The notes beneath the pieces were generated by a model. It was not told the origin of the DNA, searched no databases, and saw nothing but the letters and a program-made list of their open reading frames with translations. Both the position numbers and the translations under genes were made by a program. Of a stretch of DNA of 64,000 nt, positions 1 through 13,255 are shown in pieces. The DNA lies in contig OV121088.1 in assembly GCA_921293015.1 (NCBI GenBank), positions 17,769,645 through 17,833,644 on the forward strand, given 5' to 3'. Each line of letters starts with the position of its first letter. Within the stretch, counting starts at the first letter, position 1. This DNA is from Phorcus lineatus. Taxonomy: Eukaryota > Mollusca > Gastropoda > Trochida > Trochidae.

Positions 1-1431
1 GTAAATTGTTGTTTTGACATAACGTCTCTTGCAATAGGCAAAACTCAAGGAAGTCAGGATGGGATATATGTGTACATATAGCAATATATCTTAGATATAT
101 TAAGACGAAATGTTGAGTTAGTTAATTGTTTTGATATATTCGGAAACTAATCTCAAGTTAACACTCAGTTTCTGTTTCGGGCTGTAGGGGCGTTACTCTC
201 TAAACTTCTAACTCGTTATGTCCGGTTCGACTTTGTGACAATCGAATGAATCTCCGTTTCGGATGACAGGCGATCTTGTCTAATTGTATAACAGTCTGAA
301 ATTGACAGGCACCTTATATTTCAAGTATCCGATCCGCTCTCATTCAACTGGAAATGATAGAACCGTGTACGTTTCACAAACCCGTGATAGTCGCCGATGT
401 CGTGAAATAGACATTAGGGGAATCCCCTTATTGAAAGCTGTCGTTTCGGTTCTTGAATTCACATGTGTTACGGTGCCGTATTTGCATAGCAAATATAATG
501 AGTATCACATTAAATTGTTAAGTATCAATGCAATTGGCAATCTATTCAAATAAGACAATTTTCTTTCCAAAAATATCATACAATTATTTTGAACGAAAGG
601 AATGCACATACTTTTTTCAAACTAAAACCTGAGGATAATCTTAGAAAATAAATGAAGGCTAGAGATTCAAATCATTTTAGTGCTAATCCCTCTATCTCAA
701 ATATTAATGTAATATCATAATTCTTACTCAGAAATATATCGTCACGATTTTAACATGTTAGACTTTGAATTCAAATGAAGATCATCATCGAGTACATGTT
801 TAGTTCACAGCGTCCAGATACCTCAAAGTTTTCGAAAATTTATTGTCGCCCGCATTTCTTATCTTTTCCCTAAATCTACAAAGGGGGCGGGGCACGAACG
901 GGACTAATGAACCTATTTCCGTTACCTCGTTATCATATTGCATATGAACTTGGGGTCACCCTTTCGGGTGTCACATGTCAATTGTGTGACATTCATTGTG
1001 CAAATGGGATAGATCAAAGAAACAATTAAATGAGAAACTAATTCACACATGGAAGAAATTCAATCGTCGACTTCGACCATGCATAGATTTATATCAAATG
1101 TCAAATTTCGTGTTTTAAAAAGATAGTAAACTCACTTCATTGAGCCTAATGTTCAACTCTATAAATGTTTACAACTTTGCTAACATTGGCTAAATATTGT
1201 ATTGGAATATATATTGGTACTTAATTTATTATCCGCTTTCAAACGTGTTATGTAAACGGATGCACACAGAACAGAGAGAAACACTCTCCGTTTAAGATGG
1301 TAGGAGTACTTTCACCTTATCAAAAGAAGCATTCTTCAAATACAGCGTAAATAAGGCTACCATATCTATAGGTTTAGCTATGTGTAAATTATCTGTGCTT
1401 TAAAATCTAACAATGTTTTCTCCTTTTACAG
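1..1431 (+). other. 3' part of an NK4 intron
   Basis: The sequence ends in a pyrimidine-rich tract and AG at 1430-1431, directly before the NK4 coding exon, so it should be the last intron of that gene; the upstream exon, expected to carry the N-terminal TN/eh1 repression motif, lies outside the window. I see no exon in it. A somewhat GC-richer stretch at about 870-1010 contains a short inverted repeat (TGTCACA and TGTGACA around 978-1002) and could be an intronic regulatory element, but this is weak. Confidence 0.6.
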
Positions 1432-2000
1432 CAAAGCTCCACTGTCTGCCAGGCCACAGTCCCCCCAGGACCGCCCCGTCCCCCCAAAACACGGAGGGGG
1501 AGAAGACTAAGACCCCATCGACTAGCTCCGACTCCTCGGGCGAGTGTCAACTTCTCAAACAGCGACAGAAGAGGAAACCAAGGGTTCTGTTTTCTCAAGC
1601 GCAGGTATACGAATTGGAACGTCGATTCAAGCAACAGAGATATCTCTCCGCACCGGAAAGAGAACAGTTAGCGTCCATGTTGAAATTGACACCGACACAG
1701 GTCAAAATTTGGTTCCAGAATAGACGCTACAAATGCAAACGTCAACGACAGGACAAGAGTTTGGAACTTTCCGCAATGCAACCCCCACGTCGGGTAGCTG
1801 TGCCTGTTTTAGTGAGAGACGGTAAACCGTGCATGGGACAAAACATGACACCCCCTTATTCAGCCCCGTACAATGTCAACCCCTTTGCTTACTCAACTCC
1901 CAGTTATAATACGGTCCCTAATCACATGACCCAAGTGAACCAAATACAGCAAAGTGGATACGTGCAGCAACCAATACATCAAGGAATCCGTGCGTGGTAG
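1432..2000 (+). CDS. NK4: NK4 / tinman / Nkx2-5-type homeobox gene, last coding exon (5' partial)
   Basis: Sequence-specific transcription factor of the NK2 homeodomain class; family members (Drosophila tinman, vertebrate Nkx2-5) specify heart and dorsal or visceral mesoderm. The exon opens after the acceptor TTTTACAG (AG at 1430-1431) with the last two bases of a split codon and runs to TAG at 1998-2000. The homeodomain is at 1569-1748: it starts KRKPRVLF and has W48, F49, N51 and the Tyr at position 54 that marks the NK2 class and gives CAAGTG preference. It is followed by the NK2-specific domain [15 protein letters not shown] (1788-1832). The tail is rich in Pro, Asn, Gln and Tyr, and the protein ends GIRAW, a C-terminal box I know from Nkx2-5-type proteins. 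The homeobox is uninterrupted. The N-terminal exon is upstream of the window. NK2.1/NK2.2 are less likely because of the homeodomain sequence and GIRAW end. Confidence 0.95.
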
Positions 2001-2650
2001 TTGGGGGTCGTCTCAAAACTTTTGACTCTAATACTGATGGCGTATTAAGGCGTCGCTACCCTCTCAGGTAATCCAGAGCATTGCTCAGTGAAGACTTTTT
2101 TATAAAAGAGCTCCTTGCAGCAATGTTGGAACGACAGTCACTGCTGAGCAGGCTCTGGTAACATCGTGACGTTCAGATTGATTCGGATGTTTCCTTCATA
2201 TCACGGAGAGGAACGAACTAACGAACTTGACGATGTTGAGATTTCATGACAAGTCGTGAGATCGACGTTACAACCAACCACAGAGTGATATCAGAAACCT
2301 AAACCCATTTCGTGCATCCCAATCCGGTTTGCCTAAGTTCGTGGAAACTCGAAAATATTCAGTATTATTGAACACCTTCATTGATGATGTGGGCTTATGA
2401 AGAGATAGAGAACACTTGATGTATATATTGTAATATATAGATCTCATCTTCGTTATAAGACAGGGTACTTTACTGAAAGAAACAGTATTACTTTTTTCTT
2501 CATTTACAAAAAACTATTCAAACTTTGAAAAATTGACAGACACGGCAGTAGCTGTTGATGACAGAGTCCCAATGACCTTCAAGATGTAAATCTTTGTGTA
2601 TCATAGTTTTATCATTTCATCCGAATAAATGTTTATTTATCAGGTTACTT
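2001..2650 (+). other. NK4 3' UTR with polyadenylation signal
   Basis: Non-coding sequence directly after the NK4 stop. A canonical AATAAA lies at 2624-2629, followed by a T-rich, GT-containing stretch at about 2630-2660 as expected downstream of a cleavage site. The exact cleavage point cannot be read from sequence alone. Confidence 0.6.
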
Positions 2651-2850
2651 GTTTTATAGTCGTGATGTTTGTAGTCAAGGTAGTCTTTATTCAATTTAAT
2701 TGAAATCAGTTTTACCAAAACTCGTGCCCATTATATTTAGGTCTTACGTCAGGCTGATGTTAGCAACTAAGTAGTTATTAGCTAAAACGGAACTTTGACT
2801 TGTTTGCAAATGTCATTTAGATAATTAACAAATGTAGTATTTCATATTTT

Positions 2851-3008
2851 GGATCATACTGTCTGAAATAGTACACATTGTTTGAAACCACATCCTCAGA
2901 GTCAAGCAACACCGCCTGCACTGACCACACCAGCAGCTTACCATTCGACCACCAGGCCTCGAGGGACAAAAGGTTTAAAAGTGTGAACTATTTCAGATAG
3001 TATGGTCC
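2851..3008. mobile_element. Small MITE-like element with ~38-bp terminal inverted repeats
   Basis: The left end (2851-2889, starting GGATCATACTGTCTGAAATA) and the right end read in reverse complement (3008-2971, starting GGACCATACTATCTGAAATA) match over most of about 38 bp. The core of about 80 bp is GC-richer and has no coding capacity. Size, symmetry and lack of ORFs fit a non-autonomous DNA transposon. I cannot name the superfamily; no clear target-site duplication is visible. Confidence 0.6.
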
Positions 3009-3179
3009 CGAATAAAAAATATTTATATATCTTTTATAACTTAAACTTAACTTAAAACAATATTTTAAAGTCTTTTTAAACGTCAGTCAGCGTGTATTGT
3101 ACAAAAAACTTAATAAATTGAAAATGAGTTAAATTATTCACTGAAACACTAAAATCAGAACAGAAAAAGTTGTTGAGCC

Positions 3180-3240
3180 TCTAACGAGATTCAAACCCCG
3201 ACCTTTGGATCAGACACACAGCACGCTCTCCCAAATGATC
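3180..3240 (-). repeat. Degenerate tRNA-like (SINE-type) fragment
   Basis: On the minus strand a stretch resembling a tRNA D-arm/A box (GGGAGAGCGTGC) is followed about 25 bases later by a B-box-like GGGGTTTGAATCTC. No acceptor stem closes around it, so it is not a functional tRNA gene. It most likely derives from a tRNA-related SINE. Confidence 0.35.
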
Positions 3241-4555
3241 ATTCTTTGAAAACTTTCTTAATTGTTTTATAGTTTTTACAGTTTCCAAATATATTGTAAA
3301 CATTATCGTCACTATCACTTATACGAGGACCTGAAGGTAATTACATTAATTAAGCTTATATCACTAGTTCCCACCAAATCGTATCTCTATACTCTTCAAA
3401 CAAATAAAACGCAAAAGTAATTTGGATTATGTTAGACGCGTTTATCAGAAGCAATGACAATGAAACATTGCAACTGTAATATTTCTTTCCATCATTGTTG
3501 TGTAATTGTTTTCAGCTGTAACTCAAAAACGGGACAATTTTAACGTTTTCATTTGTTTATGAAGCATTTTATAGATATATTCACAAAAAATATTTTAGAA
3601 AACATTTCAACACCTTTCAAATAAGAATAGGCGCAAAAGCATTTGATACCTTTAGCCATAAAGGCATATATTGTTTCGCATTTTATTATTCGTTAACGTG
3701 GAAAAGAAGCTATCATTATACCACAACTGAGAGGCAAAAAAGAAAATGGCGCCATAGGTGAAATTGAAATTGTTGAGTCGCAAACTGCAGTTGCCCGACA
3801 GTTGGACTTTCATCAGAACAGCTTTTGCTGCCTTTTCGGACGGTTCCTGCTGAAATTCCGCCCAAAAGAGCCCGAGAAAGTGCATCTCAGAGGTACGGGC
3901 CAAACTCAGGATTCCTACATCCTCACAAACAACTATTCTTGCAAGAATCGTTTGAGCAACAAGGGTTTTCCACCAAAAAGACAAGTTAATACCCCACTTT
4001 TCAGAAACGTTGAATAATGCAGTCGCTTTTTGTGATGCTTGAAAGTCAAGAACCTGAATCTAAGAAAAATAAGAAAAGTCTGGTTTGGCGATGAATCACA
4101 ATTTCTCTTCATCGGCTAGATAGAAAATAACGTGCAATAATACTGTTTACCGTTGGAAAAAATACTCCAATTTCATTCAAATATAGTCACAAGATTTGGT
4201 TGAGACAGTGTAATTGTGTGAAGGGCATTAGCATTTCCTCATTTTTTTCAGTAATACAGGTACAAGGGGTACATCAACAACGTCGTTGATTATTCTGGCA
4301 GCATTATACACCACCTTACCAAGTCTAACGTTAAAATCTTGAAGTGACCTTTATAAGCACCAGAAATGACCCCTTTAGAACACTAATTGAAAAATTTCGT
4401 TACATAAATGTCACATCACGTCTTAGGCACATCAACGAAAAAACAGAAAATCACAACAAACAAAACCTGCAGTCACGTGGGCCAACTCTTTCTCAATAGA
4501 TATGCAATTTTCACTTTCCTACTCCTTAATTTATATGATAAATTGTATCTCGAGG
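3241..4555. other. Intergenic, no gene recognised
   Basis: AT-rich spacer. Short open frames on both strands at 3650-4017 overlap each other and show no recognisable domain. The stretch about 3720-3990 is somewhat less AT-rich than its surroundings, but I see nothing specific in it. Confidence 0.4.
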
Positions 4556-4836
4556 TTAGAGGCATTATTGCACGCTTTTCCGGTTCAAATTGGCTAGTTT
4601 AAGGTATATGAGGACATATAAGCAAAATTTTAATATTTCCGATATCGTTGTTCATGCGGATTTAATGCAACGTTGCATCAAATACTTCCGGCCTTATACG
4701 ATCAACTTTATACCTGAAAACGTACATATTTGCTTAATAACTTGCTTGAGTGCGTACCGTTAGTAATATCAAGAGTTATGTAGTATCTGTGCATTCGTTT
4801 TGTTTACAAAATATTGGTGTGCACTAGTGCGTTTAA
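4556..4836. mobile_element. TTAA-ended MITE family 1, copy A
   Basis: A 281-bp unit whose left end begins TTAGAGGCATTATTGCACGC and whose right end ends GTGTGCACTAGTGCGTTTAA; the two ends are imperfect inverted repeats of about 19 bp. The interior shares long blocks with copies at 13256-13885 and, in reverse, 49223-49452, for example TTAATATTTCCGAT, TTCATGCGGATTT and AGTATCTGTGCATTCG. There is no coding capacity. It appears to be an internally deleted relative of the longer copy at 13256. Confidence 0.7.
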
Positions 4837-6799
4837 GCAATTAACTTTGCGTTTCTTTTCGTGAAAAGTATATTATCATAAAAATAGGAAATAAAACATC
4901 TACCATTAGAAAAGTTTATTAACTGAATGTGAACTTCACGTATTTGTATATTAAAGTAACATTACAATAAGAACAGATGTGCTCACAATGGTTCAGTTAG
5001 TCGAACATTTACACTCTGACATAAAAATTTCGTCAAGGAATAAATAATTTAAGAACAAATATTCTAAAAATTGAAAAGGAGAGTGATAATTCTTCCTTTC
5101 CTAAAATCCAAGCTGACAAGTCTTCTTACAGACATACATAGGCGTTATCTTATTTAAGGGTTTGGCTGATAGACTTAGGTTCGTCGTACGATACAGTTCT
5201 CCTGAACTCAATGAAATATAGAAGAAATGCATGATATCTTTAACAAGACATTATCTCATATAATTCATTATAAACATTGCTTGAATCATAATTTTTCTCT
5301 TCCTGTTTCTGAAAACATATGGGTGTTGTCTATTTCCCTGTTTGCTAACTCGGAACTTTAGGAAACTCCTCCCCTTTTGTTATACATTATAGAGGTTAAA
5401 GTTCAAGGATGAGAAATGATAATGCATGTTATTGACGTGAAAACAAAGATATAACTGGACAGATAAAAGTAAATGTTTGCAGTTTCTGTAAAGGTTATTC
5501 GTCATTTCTATCAATTAAGAGGGTTTTTACCCAAAACGAGTGTAGTAGAAATTTTGGGAACTGACCCTTATTTGTGCTTTATATGCTTGAGTATAAAATC
5601 CTCTTTAATATATTGCAACTTTCACTATTTTGATTGGTAAGATAACTGCATTAATATTTTCGGAAGTTGGTCCAGGAATAGTTTGTTGTCCTTTAACGCA
5701 GATTGTAGTTAGATAATGATAAAGCTAATTTAATTACTGGAATGCGTTCAGATAAAAAATAATAATTTCAAAATATTTATCTTGAAAAACTGATCTCCAA
5801 AAAATATGTGAGTTTTATTGGGTTTTTCTTTTGTATGCATGAAACACATTAAAAATTCTACCAATTGGCGATGGGGAATCGTTTAGTTAGGACATTTTTA
5901 AAACGCCCTTCAACTAACAAAAACATGTTAAAGAAAGATTACGTACTTGAGACTATTTCTATTGTCTTGTCCTTCCATTGTTGAGTCTCAATACTAAATT
6001 TATGCACTGACCAGGTCTTAACTTTATCTTATTGAAAATAAATTAGCAGGCAAAAGAAATGTATCACCATATGGTAACACATATTGTTTTAAAAATGAAC
6101 ACTGAACATTGAATATATAATCTCTGCTGGGCAAACAATAACGGCAGTCAGAGAGGACCAAGGCATTTTGGAACCACAAGTTGTAGAATAGAAAACCAAG
6201 TTGATGAAAAAAATTATCTTAAAGTAAAAGAAAATTTGAAATCAAGGCCTGGTTCAACACAATGTTACAATACATGCGTCCACTAGGAGCATCATATATT
6301 TCACACACAGGTGAGTGAATAACGACATATGTAGTCTCCCGACACTGGCAACATGGCAGATATGTATGTCATTATTTACAGTCAGCTCAGTATGGATCCT
6401 GGATTTATTTAAGACTGAGTTTCTACGTTACATTCTTAGGTCAATTTACAAGGAACTTATATAATATCATATTAACGTAAACGTATTCACAATAAGCAAG
6501 CCTTCATAGAAAGAAATGATAAATGCATGAATATTAACAAAAAAAAAGGTGAAGAAGATATCTTTGAGCCTAATATGTAACTTTTAAAAGTGAAAGTTGA
6601 AAAAGTTAACGATAAAAGAAAGTGACATCAAAGGAGTTCTAAATGAACATTTCTAAAAAATAACATTGAGGACATAATGTCAATAATGTAGATATTTCTA
6701 CGACGTTTAGTTGAGGCACACCTACCAGTTCAAGCAATGCACATTATAACCTAGAAGAAACTGAACTTCCAAAGCAGTTTCTTAGCGCTTTGCGCGACC
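4837..6799. other. Intergenic, nothing recognised
   Basis: Strongly AT-rich spacer with no open frame of note, no clear repeat and no RNA gene visible. Confidence 0.4.
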
Positions 6800-7262
6800 T
6801 TAAAGAGCCACTCCGTGATTTTCATAACATATTGTTTACCTTTGATACGAACCTAAATGTTATATGTGGTGATATAAAATCAAACATCTTAATTTTTCAT
6901 GTCCAAAAGACATATGTATGACAAAGACTAAAACAAATCTAAAAACAACCTTATAAATGCAGAGGTGTAGTTATCATGTCCAATATACATGCATACAAGT
7001 TATATAACCTAACAAACACTATCAACTCCTAACTGCCCTCCTGGCTGTTTTAGATAAGTCTCCAAAATTACGTTTGACTATTTGACACGCGCCAATGTCC
7101 GGCTTTCGATCATAATTGCGACGTTCTACCTTCATAATGTCACTATAAAAAACACAATAAGCTTTAAAATGTGTCTTTTTGGTAACAGTCGATACTTCGC
7201 GCTCAATTGCAAATGATACCATTGATTAAGTTTGGCACGGAACTCACGGAGTGGCTTTTTAA
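6800..7262. mobile_element. TTAA-ended MITE-like element, family 2
   Basis: Left terminus TTAAAGAGCCACTCCGTGA (6800-6818) and right terminus TCACGGAGTGGCTTTTTAA (7244-7262) are inverted repeats of 19 bp with one mismatch; both end in TTAA. The element is 463 bp and has no recognisable transposase. A short minus-strand open frame at 7022-7222 inside the right half has no domain I recognise. The outermost hexamer TTAAAG is the same as in family 1, but the rest of the ends differ. Confidence 0.6.
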
Positions 7263-7589
7263 CGATCCGGTTTTCCGGTTTTCAGGTACCCATTTAAACA
7301 GCTGGGTGGACTGGGTGTATGTTTGACATTAAATGAATAGGAACACAACAGCAATAGACCCAGGTAGCAAATTGTTTGTATCTGGATCGGGACATATATG
7401 AGTTATTTTTTTGTGAGGGGACAATTTTCCATCTATATTTAAGTGAAACCTTCAAATAGAGCCTATATGCAAGCTGATATTTGACGTTGAATAACAACGT
7501 TTGATTTATCTTGATTTCCATTTCTTTGCCATTTAGTCCAAAGCCTCCATTATCTTTATTAACACGTGATATGCGTTAAATGATTTATT

Positions 7590-8530
7590 GAAATATTTGA
7601 CAGCTAAAAACGGTGGTGATCTATGGAGCTTATTGTTTATGGCTGAGTTGTTGCCGTGGTTTGAAAATTGTTTGGTCATTTGCACCATCAACAGAAATGC
7701 GAGTCATCATCAAAGAAACGTACACAAAGTTATTTTCTTAAAATTCAACATTGATAAAAAAAAATTCAACAGCATGAATAAGAGAGTTTGAAAAACAGCA
7801 TGTCAAGCCGCTATAGAAAGTAAACTATCTAATTCGCAATCTAACAATGCTAACTCTAGATGGCTTTTAGGACCGCATCGCTCAACTCGTGACAACACGC
7901 GTAAATCCTGAACTCCGTACTGCGACACTAGCAATGGCTCCTTCCAGCGATCATTACTTATGGTGCACGATGCACCGGGGTTGAGGATAGCGTAAATAAC
8001 GCTCACTGCAGGAGACAGCGTGGCGGTTAGGAGTCAGAACTGTTGTTATTTGTCTCGCCTTCCTTCCGAATCCTATCTGTCTCTTTCTCTGGCTTCTTTC
8101 ACAGTTTTCACCAAACTTTTTTCAGCATGGTCCGGTTTATTGCATCTGCTTTGAGCAACTCGGTAGGTCCGGAATTTATTGCATTCTTGGATGGTCTCAG
8201 ACTAAACGTAATGATTTCTTTTCACGAGACGCGATGGATAAGGAGGAGGATTTATTGGAAAGGGAATATATAAGATATATTATGATCTGAGTTCAACTTA
8301 TTTTGAAAGTTTTACCTTTAAAGCCCAAATAACAATGGAAGAGACTTTTCATTGTCTGATATGTTTTACACCGCGCTGCAGGACGATTGTTCTTCGCGCG
8401 TGCGATGATTGATGGCTTCAGACAATAACAACCTGGCGGCATGTTTTGACATCTACATCCCAAGCTCCCTACAGTCTCGCGATGCTCGGAGCTTCGTTTC
8501 TGTAATTACAACTGCCGTAACCAGCGGTTT
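7590..8530. promoter_or_regulatory. GC-richer island, candidate enhancer with a PBX-HOX site
   Basis: This block is clearly less AT-rich than the flanks and has short open frames on both strands with no protein similarity I recognise, a common look for conserved non-coding DNA. It contains TGATTGATGG at 8406-8415, an exact match to the composite PBX-HOX consensus, in a dense, CpG-containing stretch at 8370-8530. It lies about 6.4 kb downstream of the NK4 stop. The regulatory role is inferred from composition and motif only. Confidence 0.35.
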
Positions 8531-10369
8531 ACAATTACGCCAATATTTCTGCCCTGTAAAGTTTATTTTTAGAGTAAAGTGAAAAAAGCTGATATATCTT
8601 CAAGATTACAGTGCTGGAAAGATTGGTGATTCTACAATTACACGATGTACATCGACAATGACAGGTACGCCATGTCAATATCTTCATGACAGCCTGACAC
8701 ACTTTGCACGTGATTTTACCGAGGAGGAACTGAACCAGTGTAACCATATAGTGATGGCTCATGAGAACGTTTGCAACGAATAATTTAATCTACTTTTTGT
8801 AATTGTGTGCTCCTAAAACTGACTATAACTCAAAATACAGTTTCGGAATATTGAATTTCAATTTGAAGTAAACTTGTGGTATATTTGAGAGAGCAATCGT
8901 GAAAAGGCATTGGATAATAATTTGCTCAACGCGTCGTTGTTGTGGTTTGAGAAGATTATCATTTATAATGAGCAGTATGACAACATTAGTCATACAGTGT
9001 TTACTTAAATATATTGATTCTTTAAAAAGTGTATTTGAGTAACTGTCGTCTTAGCAATAACAGACGCAGGTGTCATAAGCCCTACAGGTTCAAAATTCAA
9101 AGAGAAGTTATATTCTTTCTAAATCGTAGTTATTAGTGTCGAATATCAAGTCAGACACTGGGAAAACAAGAATTTGTAAAATTGTAGGATTAAAGAAATC
9201 AACCAAAACAACCGAATTCTTATAAAGTCTCAGATTAAAGAAGAATATGCGATATGTTTTAGTAAGTCTTTATAAGTCTATCGTATTTTTAATCATCATT
9301 TCACCTCGATTACTCTCATAACCGCTAAACCGCACAATTGTTATCAATGGAAATTTCAGGAATGTTCGCTTTTATCTTACAGTTTTCCTAGATTTTTAAG
9401 CCAGAATTTTGAATTCTTACAAATAAGAGTTACATACCCTTGAAATCGAAAGTTCAAAGCACGATATATCGAAAATAAAGAGAGTTAATATCACACCACA
9501 AAATTAGGGCAAGTAGCTTTTTCTTACACAAGCGGGCACAAATATGCCGGGTATTAAACTTTTCATGATGGTAATTGGAATTACAGATTTTTCTGAAAAT
9601 AACTCGTGATCTGATTGGCTGCCAGAACAACTTTCCATTCATTCCATCAGTAAGTCTTGCATTCATGCGTCAACACGACTTTTTAAAAACATCGTTTACA
9701 TTTCCTATGGCATAACGTGAATGGTAGAGTGTTTTGTGTTTTGTTTTACTAGTTCTTTCATATAAGATTGTTTTGCTTAATATATGAACCATAAACACGT
9801 TATGAATTACTTGACTGCCCTAATGAGGCCGTGGCATAAACGTTTTTTGTCTCGCATGAATACAATGACCGAGATAACTTGCACCTCGCAGTCAGGATGG
9901 TGTTTCCAAAAGTACCATAAATGTTCTTGTATACCTGGGACTTGGGAAAGAAAGAGAATAACCAGCTAAAATCCCTGAATTAAGGTTTTTCTGTCCCTCG
10001 TGAATTATTGTGATAAATTCCTAGCTAAAGCTTGGAATCTAACACATTTGTTCTTGAATTTGACTCTTTGGAAAAATATTACTTCGAGAATATTTTTTGA
10101 TTTTCTGAGGGGAATAATCTTTCGAAAAGTGTTGTAAGAAAATATTGCTATGGCGACTGTACAAGAGCTTAGAAACTGACAGTCTTGGCTAAAAAGGTAG
10201 TCTTAGTTCTGTAATATTTATTATCTCAAAGATTACATCTTTCAGAAGAGTTTCCATTTAATAAGGGACGCAAAATAAAAAATATCACAGCTCCGACTAC
10301 TTTGAAGAATGCAAAGTTTCTCCAAACAAATGAATGCATGAAAGAGTAAGCGAGATGATGATATTAGCA
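8531..10369. other. Intergenic, nothing recognised
   Basis: AT-rich spacer with only short random open frames; no repeat structure or RNA gene seen. Confidence 0.4.
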
Positions 10370-10640
10370 CGTGGCCTGAATATGATCCAGAGGTGAAATC
10401 CCCACTTGTGAGGTCAGGGATGCTGTTGTCAAATATACAAATGCCATATTGAAACTATAGCCGATATGCCGCGAGCGCAGCATCAAAACGCCTGGAATTC
10501 CTGTTACCGGTCCAGATGTGCAGGGCAGGTGGAATTGGTGTCATAGACGCAAAAACTGGACGTTTGTAGCAGTAATTACAAGACGGAAGCGCCCGTGGAT
10601 TAAGAGGGCAAAGGCCGTCACTTAATATGGATATCATGCC
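10370..10640. promoter_or_regulatory. GC-richer island, candidate regulatory element
   Basis: About 270 bp of balanced composition with several CpGs (GCCGCGAGCGCAG, CCGGTCC) in an AT-rich setting. A 66-codon minus-strand open frame at 10455-10655 has no recognisable domain. Classified by composition only. Confidence 0.25.
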
Positions 10641-11950
10641 TTCTGAAATATACATAAAACGTACACATGTCTATTTCGTTCCAGATGAAATGTACAAATC
10701 CGAGTGTAGATGGTTTGTATATAGTATAAGCATTTTGAGGAAAACGTTTAATGTAGTATTTAATTACCAACAGTATTGAACATATAAAACATATTGTGAC
10801 GAGGAAACGGTACATATTGTAATTCTGCGTCATTTAAGGTTAAATTCTGTAAAATACCCAAACACATACTCCCCGCTATTTGCTAAGGATACCAACTGTC
10901 CACGCGTCGAATAAAGAAACATTTCCGAAAAAACAAGAAATAAGATGATATGGACACGCTGGTTTTGCCTCAAAGCCACTCTTATAACGCAAAATGCTTT
11001 CAGTCAAGAAGGAACAGAAAGAGTTTTTTTATGGCACAAATAAATCGAATGAAAAAATTCGACAGCAACACACTCAGTGAATTACAGGTTCGATCTAAGG
11101 CACGCATTGAAAACTAGCTTATTTGAGAATTAATATTAGAACGTTATTTTAGAGATAAATTCATAACCTTGAATGGTGTGATCCTTTACAGGGTGTTTGT
11201 ATGCTTGGTTAGAAACCAACTGAGCCCATGTGAATGTGTTTTCTCATCATTCACTTTGTCTCATTACATTTTAGGAGCCCCTAGACGGTAAGGACACCTC
11301 TTTACCAAAGTGTGCTGTCTTAATACACATCAAATTGAAAATCAATGACAACTTAATTATGACAAACGTTACATTTCAAAGTCTCAATTAAGAAGTTCGC
11401 CACTCGGATAACCAAAACAGTCTTCCTGCAATGGCCAAAACACTGAACTTTGTTAATGGATACGTAATGGTTATATAAGGGTTTTATAAGTCACTATTAC
11501 GCCATAATCAATAGCATGAACGTATTTATAGGATTAAAGATGGCATATGCATTTTCTTTCTACGTGATATATATAGTTAACAACTCTCCTTGTTAAACAA
11601 GCATTCCCAAGGGTAAAGTAACCAGTTGAACCTAAAGTAACCTGACATCACTAATTAGGAAAGGCTGCTAAGTTGATTAGGCCAGCAGCATAAATTATTT
11701 ATGGTTGTAGAGCATGTGCATTTATTTGATAACAAGACAAAATGTTCAAGGTCTTTCCCTTCCTTTCATCTAAGCACACACCGAGAAAACAACAAAAATT
11801 GACGTTTCATTTAAAGAAATCTCAATATATGTTTGTCATTTACCATTTGACTTGCTTGATAATAAGGAAACGCCCACTCCATTCAAGACATTCTCAATTC
11901 ATTCACATGGAGTTAACCTCATTTAGAGATTACCCATCTGTTCCCATGCT
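10641..11950. other. Intergenic, nothing recognised
   Basis: AT-rich spacer, no supported gene or repeat. Confidence 0.4.
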
Positions 11951-12720
11951 CTCTGCCATATAACACGTCGGGGATTCTCAGCAAGAACTACCTTGCAATG
12001 GCATTGCCATTCTGGGACCCGATCATCCTATCTACACTTCAAACCGACTGAAATCTACATCTCTTCATGTTATCTACATGTCGGCCTTTCATTCATAATC
12101 ATCGCCATGTCGACCTTATGTTGTCCGATACCGGTAGAAACATGCTGTTCCCGACACGGGCCTTGAATGAAAACTTCTCTCTTGTGAAATTCTCACATGA
12201 GCGTTACGCGATGTCAAAGCGAGGCTGGATATCGCGAGATCTCGGCGTGACGAGACGAGATATTATTACCGAGATTAAAGGGAGGCAAGTCTACCTACTG
12301 TCAAAGGCCAATTACAGAATATACCCTTAATTGCTGCCCGCTAAATAAATCACGTTGCCGTTTCACACGCCAAACGACACGGCACGGAAGCGTTTGATGT
12401 TACGTTAAACTTACGTTTCATTATGACGACGTCAAGCTGCGCACGCAATCAGGCGCAACCCAGGGCTCCTTGCAATTTTAGTGATGTCAGGTCAAGGAGT
12501 AAAGGTTGTATTTGACAACCGGTCGATGTTTTTACTTTTACTCGGGATAGCTTTTTTCTATTTATGATTTCTTCATGCAGATGAAATGTGTCCGAGCGTA
12601 CCCCGTGTTGAAACAGAGTGGTGTAGATAACAGAGTGACAGGTGTCACACGCGTAAGTCTTTGAGAATATTACCCATGTGACTTGTGATACCAACGCGGG
12701 TTGAACAAAGTATTCGACTC
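11951..12720. promoter_or_regulatory. GC-richer island, candidate regulatory element
   Basis: A broad patch of balanced composition with many CpGs (for example around 12130-12260 and 12350-12450). It includes a CRE-like GACGTCA (12428-12434) and open frames on both strands without recognisable domains. It could be a conserved non-coding element of the NK4-NK3 domain; an unrecognised exon cannot be excluded. Confidence 0.3.
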
Positions 12721-13255
12721 ATTTTCTATACATACCTAAACTTTTGTTTGAAGTTACTTAACATTTAGAGGAGAAACGTTCTGATGACTAATGAATATAA
12801 TAATGTTATAAGAACTATATCACAATTTGTAAACAACATATTTTGAATACAAAAATTCAACTGACCTAGCTGTGCTGCCTCTGATTGCTTCACTCATATC
12901 TACATCTAAGTTCGCCAGAAAGTTCAGTAAGAAAGAGGGTGGAGTTGGAGACAGGTCAACTTAGATAAGTTGTGTGGGGAGGTGAATCAGTGATAGGTTG
13001 GTTGGATATAAGGATAAGGAATGTTTTCTTGTCTGTTTTAAGAAAACCAATACCTGTAGCCGTTTTAAAAATCCATATAGCGCTCTTTCTGAACGTTTTT
13101 CAAAAGATATGTGGTTTGGGTGAAAATATACACTAGTGTGTGTGTCGAAATATAGTAGTCACTCTCTTAAAGCTATCTTACTTCTTCTAATGAATCAAAA
13201 ATCACTGGAATGCTAAAAGCATTTGTAGACATGCCTTTATCAGCAAATAATAATT

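Noticed and set aside
1407-1634. Minus-strand open frame opposite the NK4 exon
   Set aside because: It is the antisense shadow of the strongly supported NK4 coding exon and shows no domain of its own.
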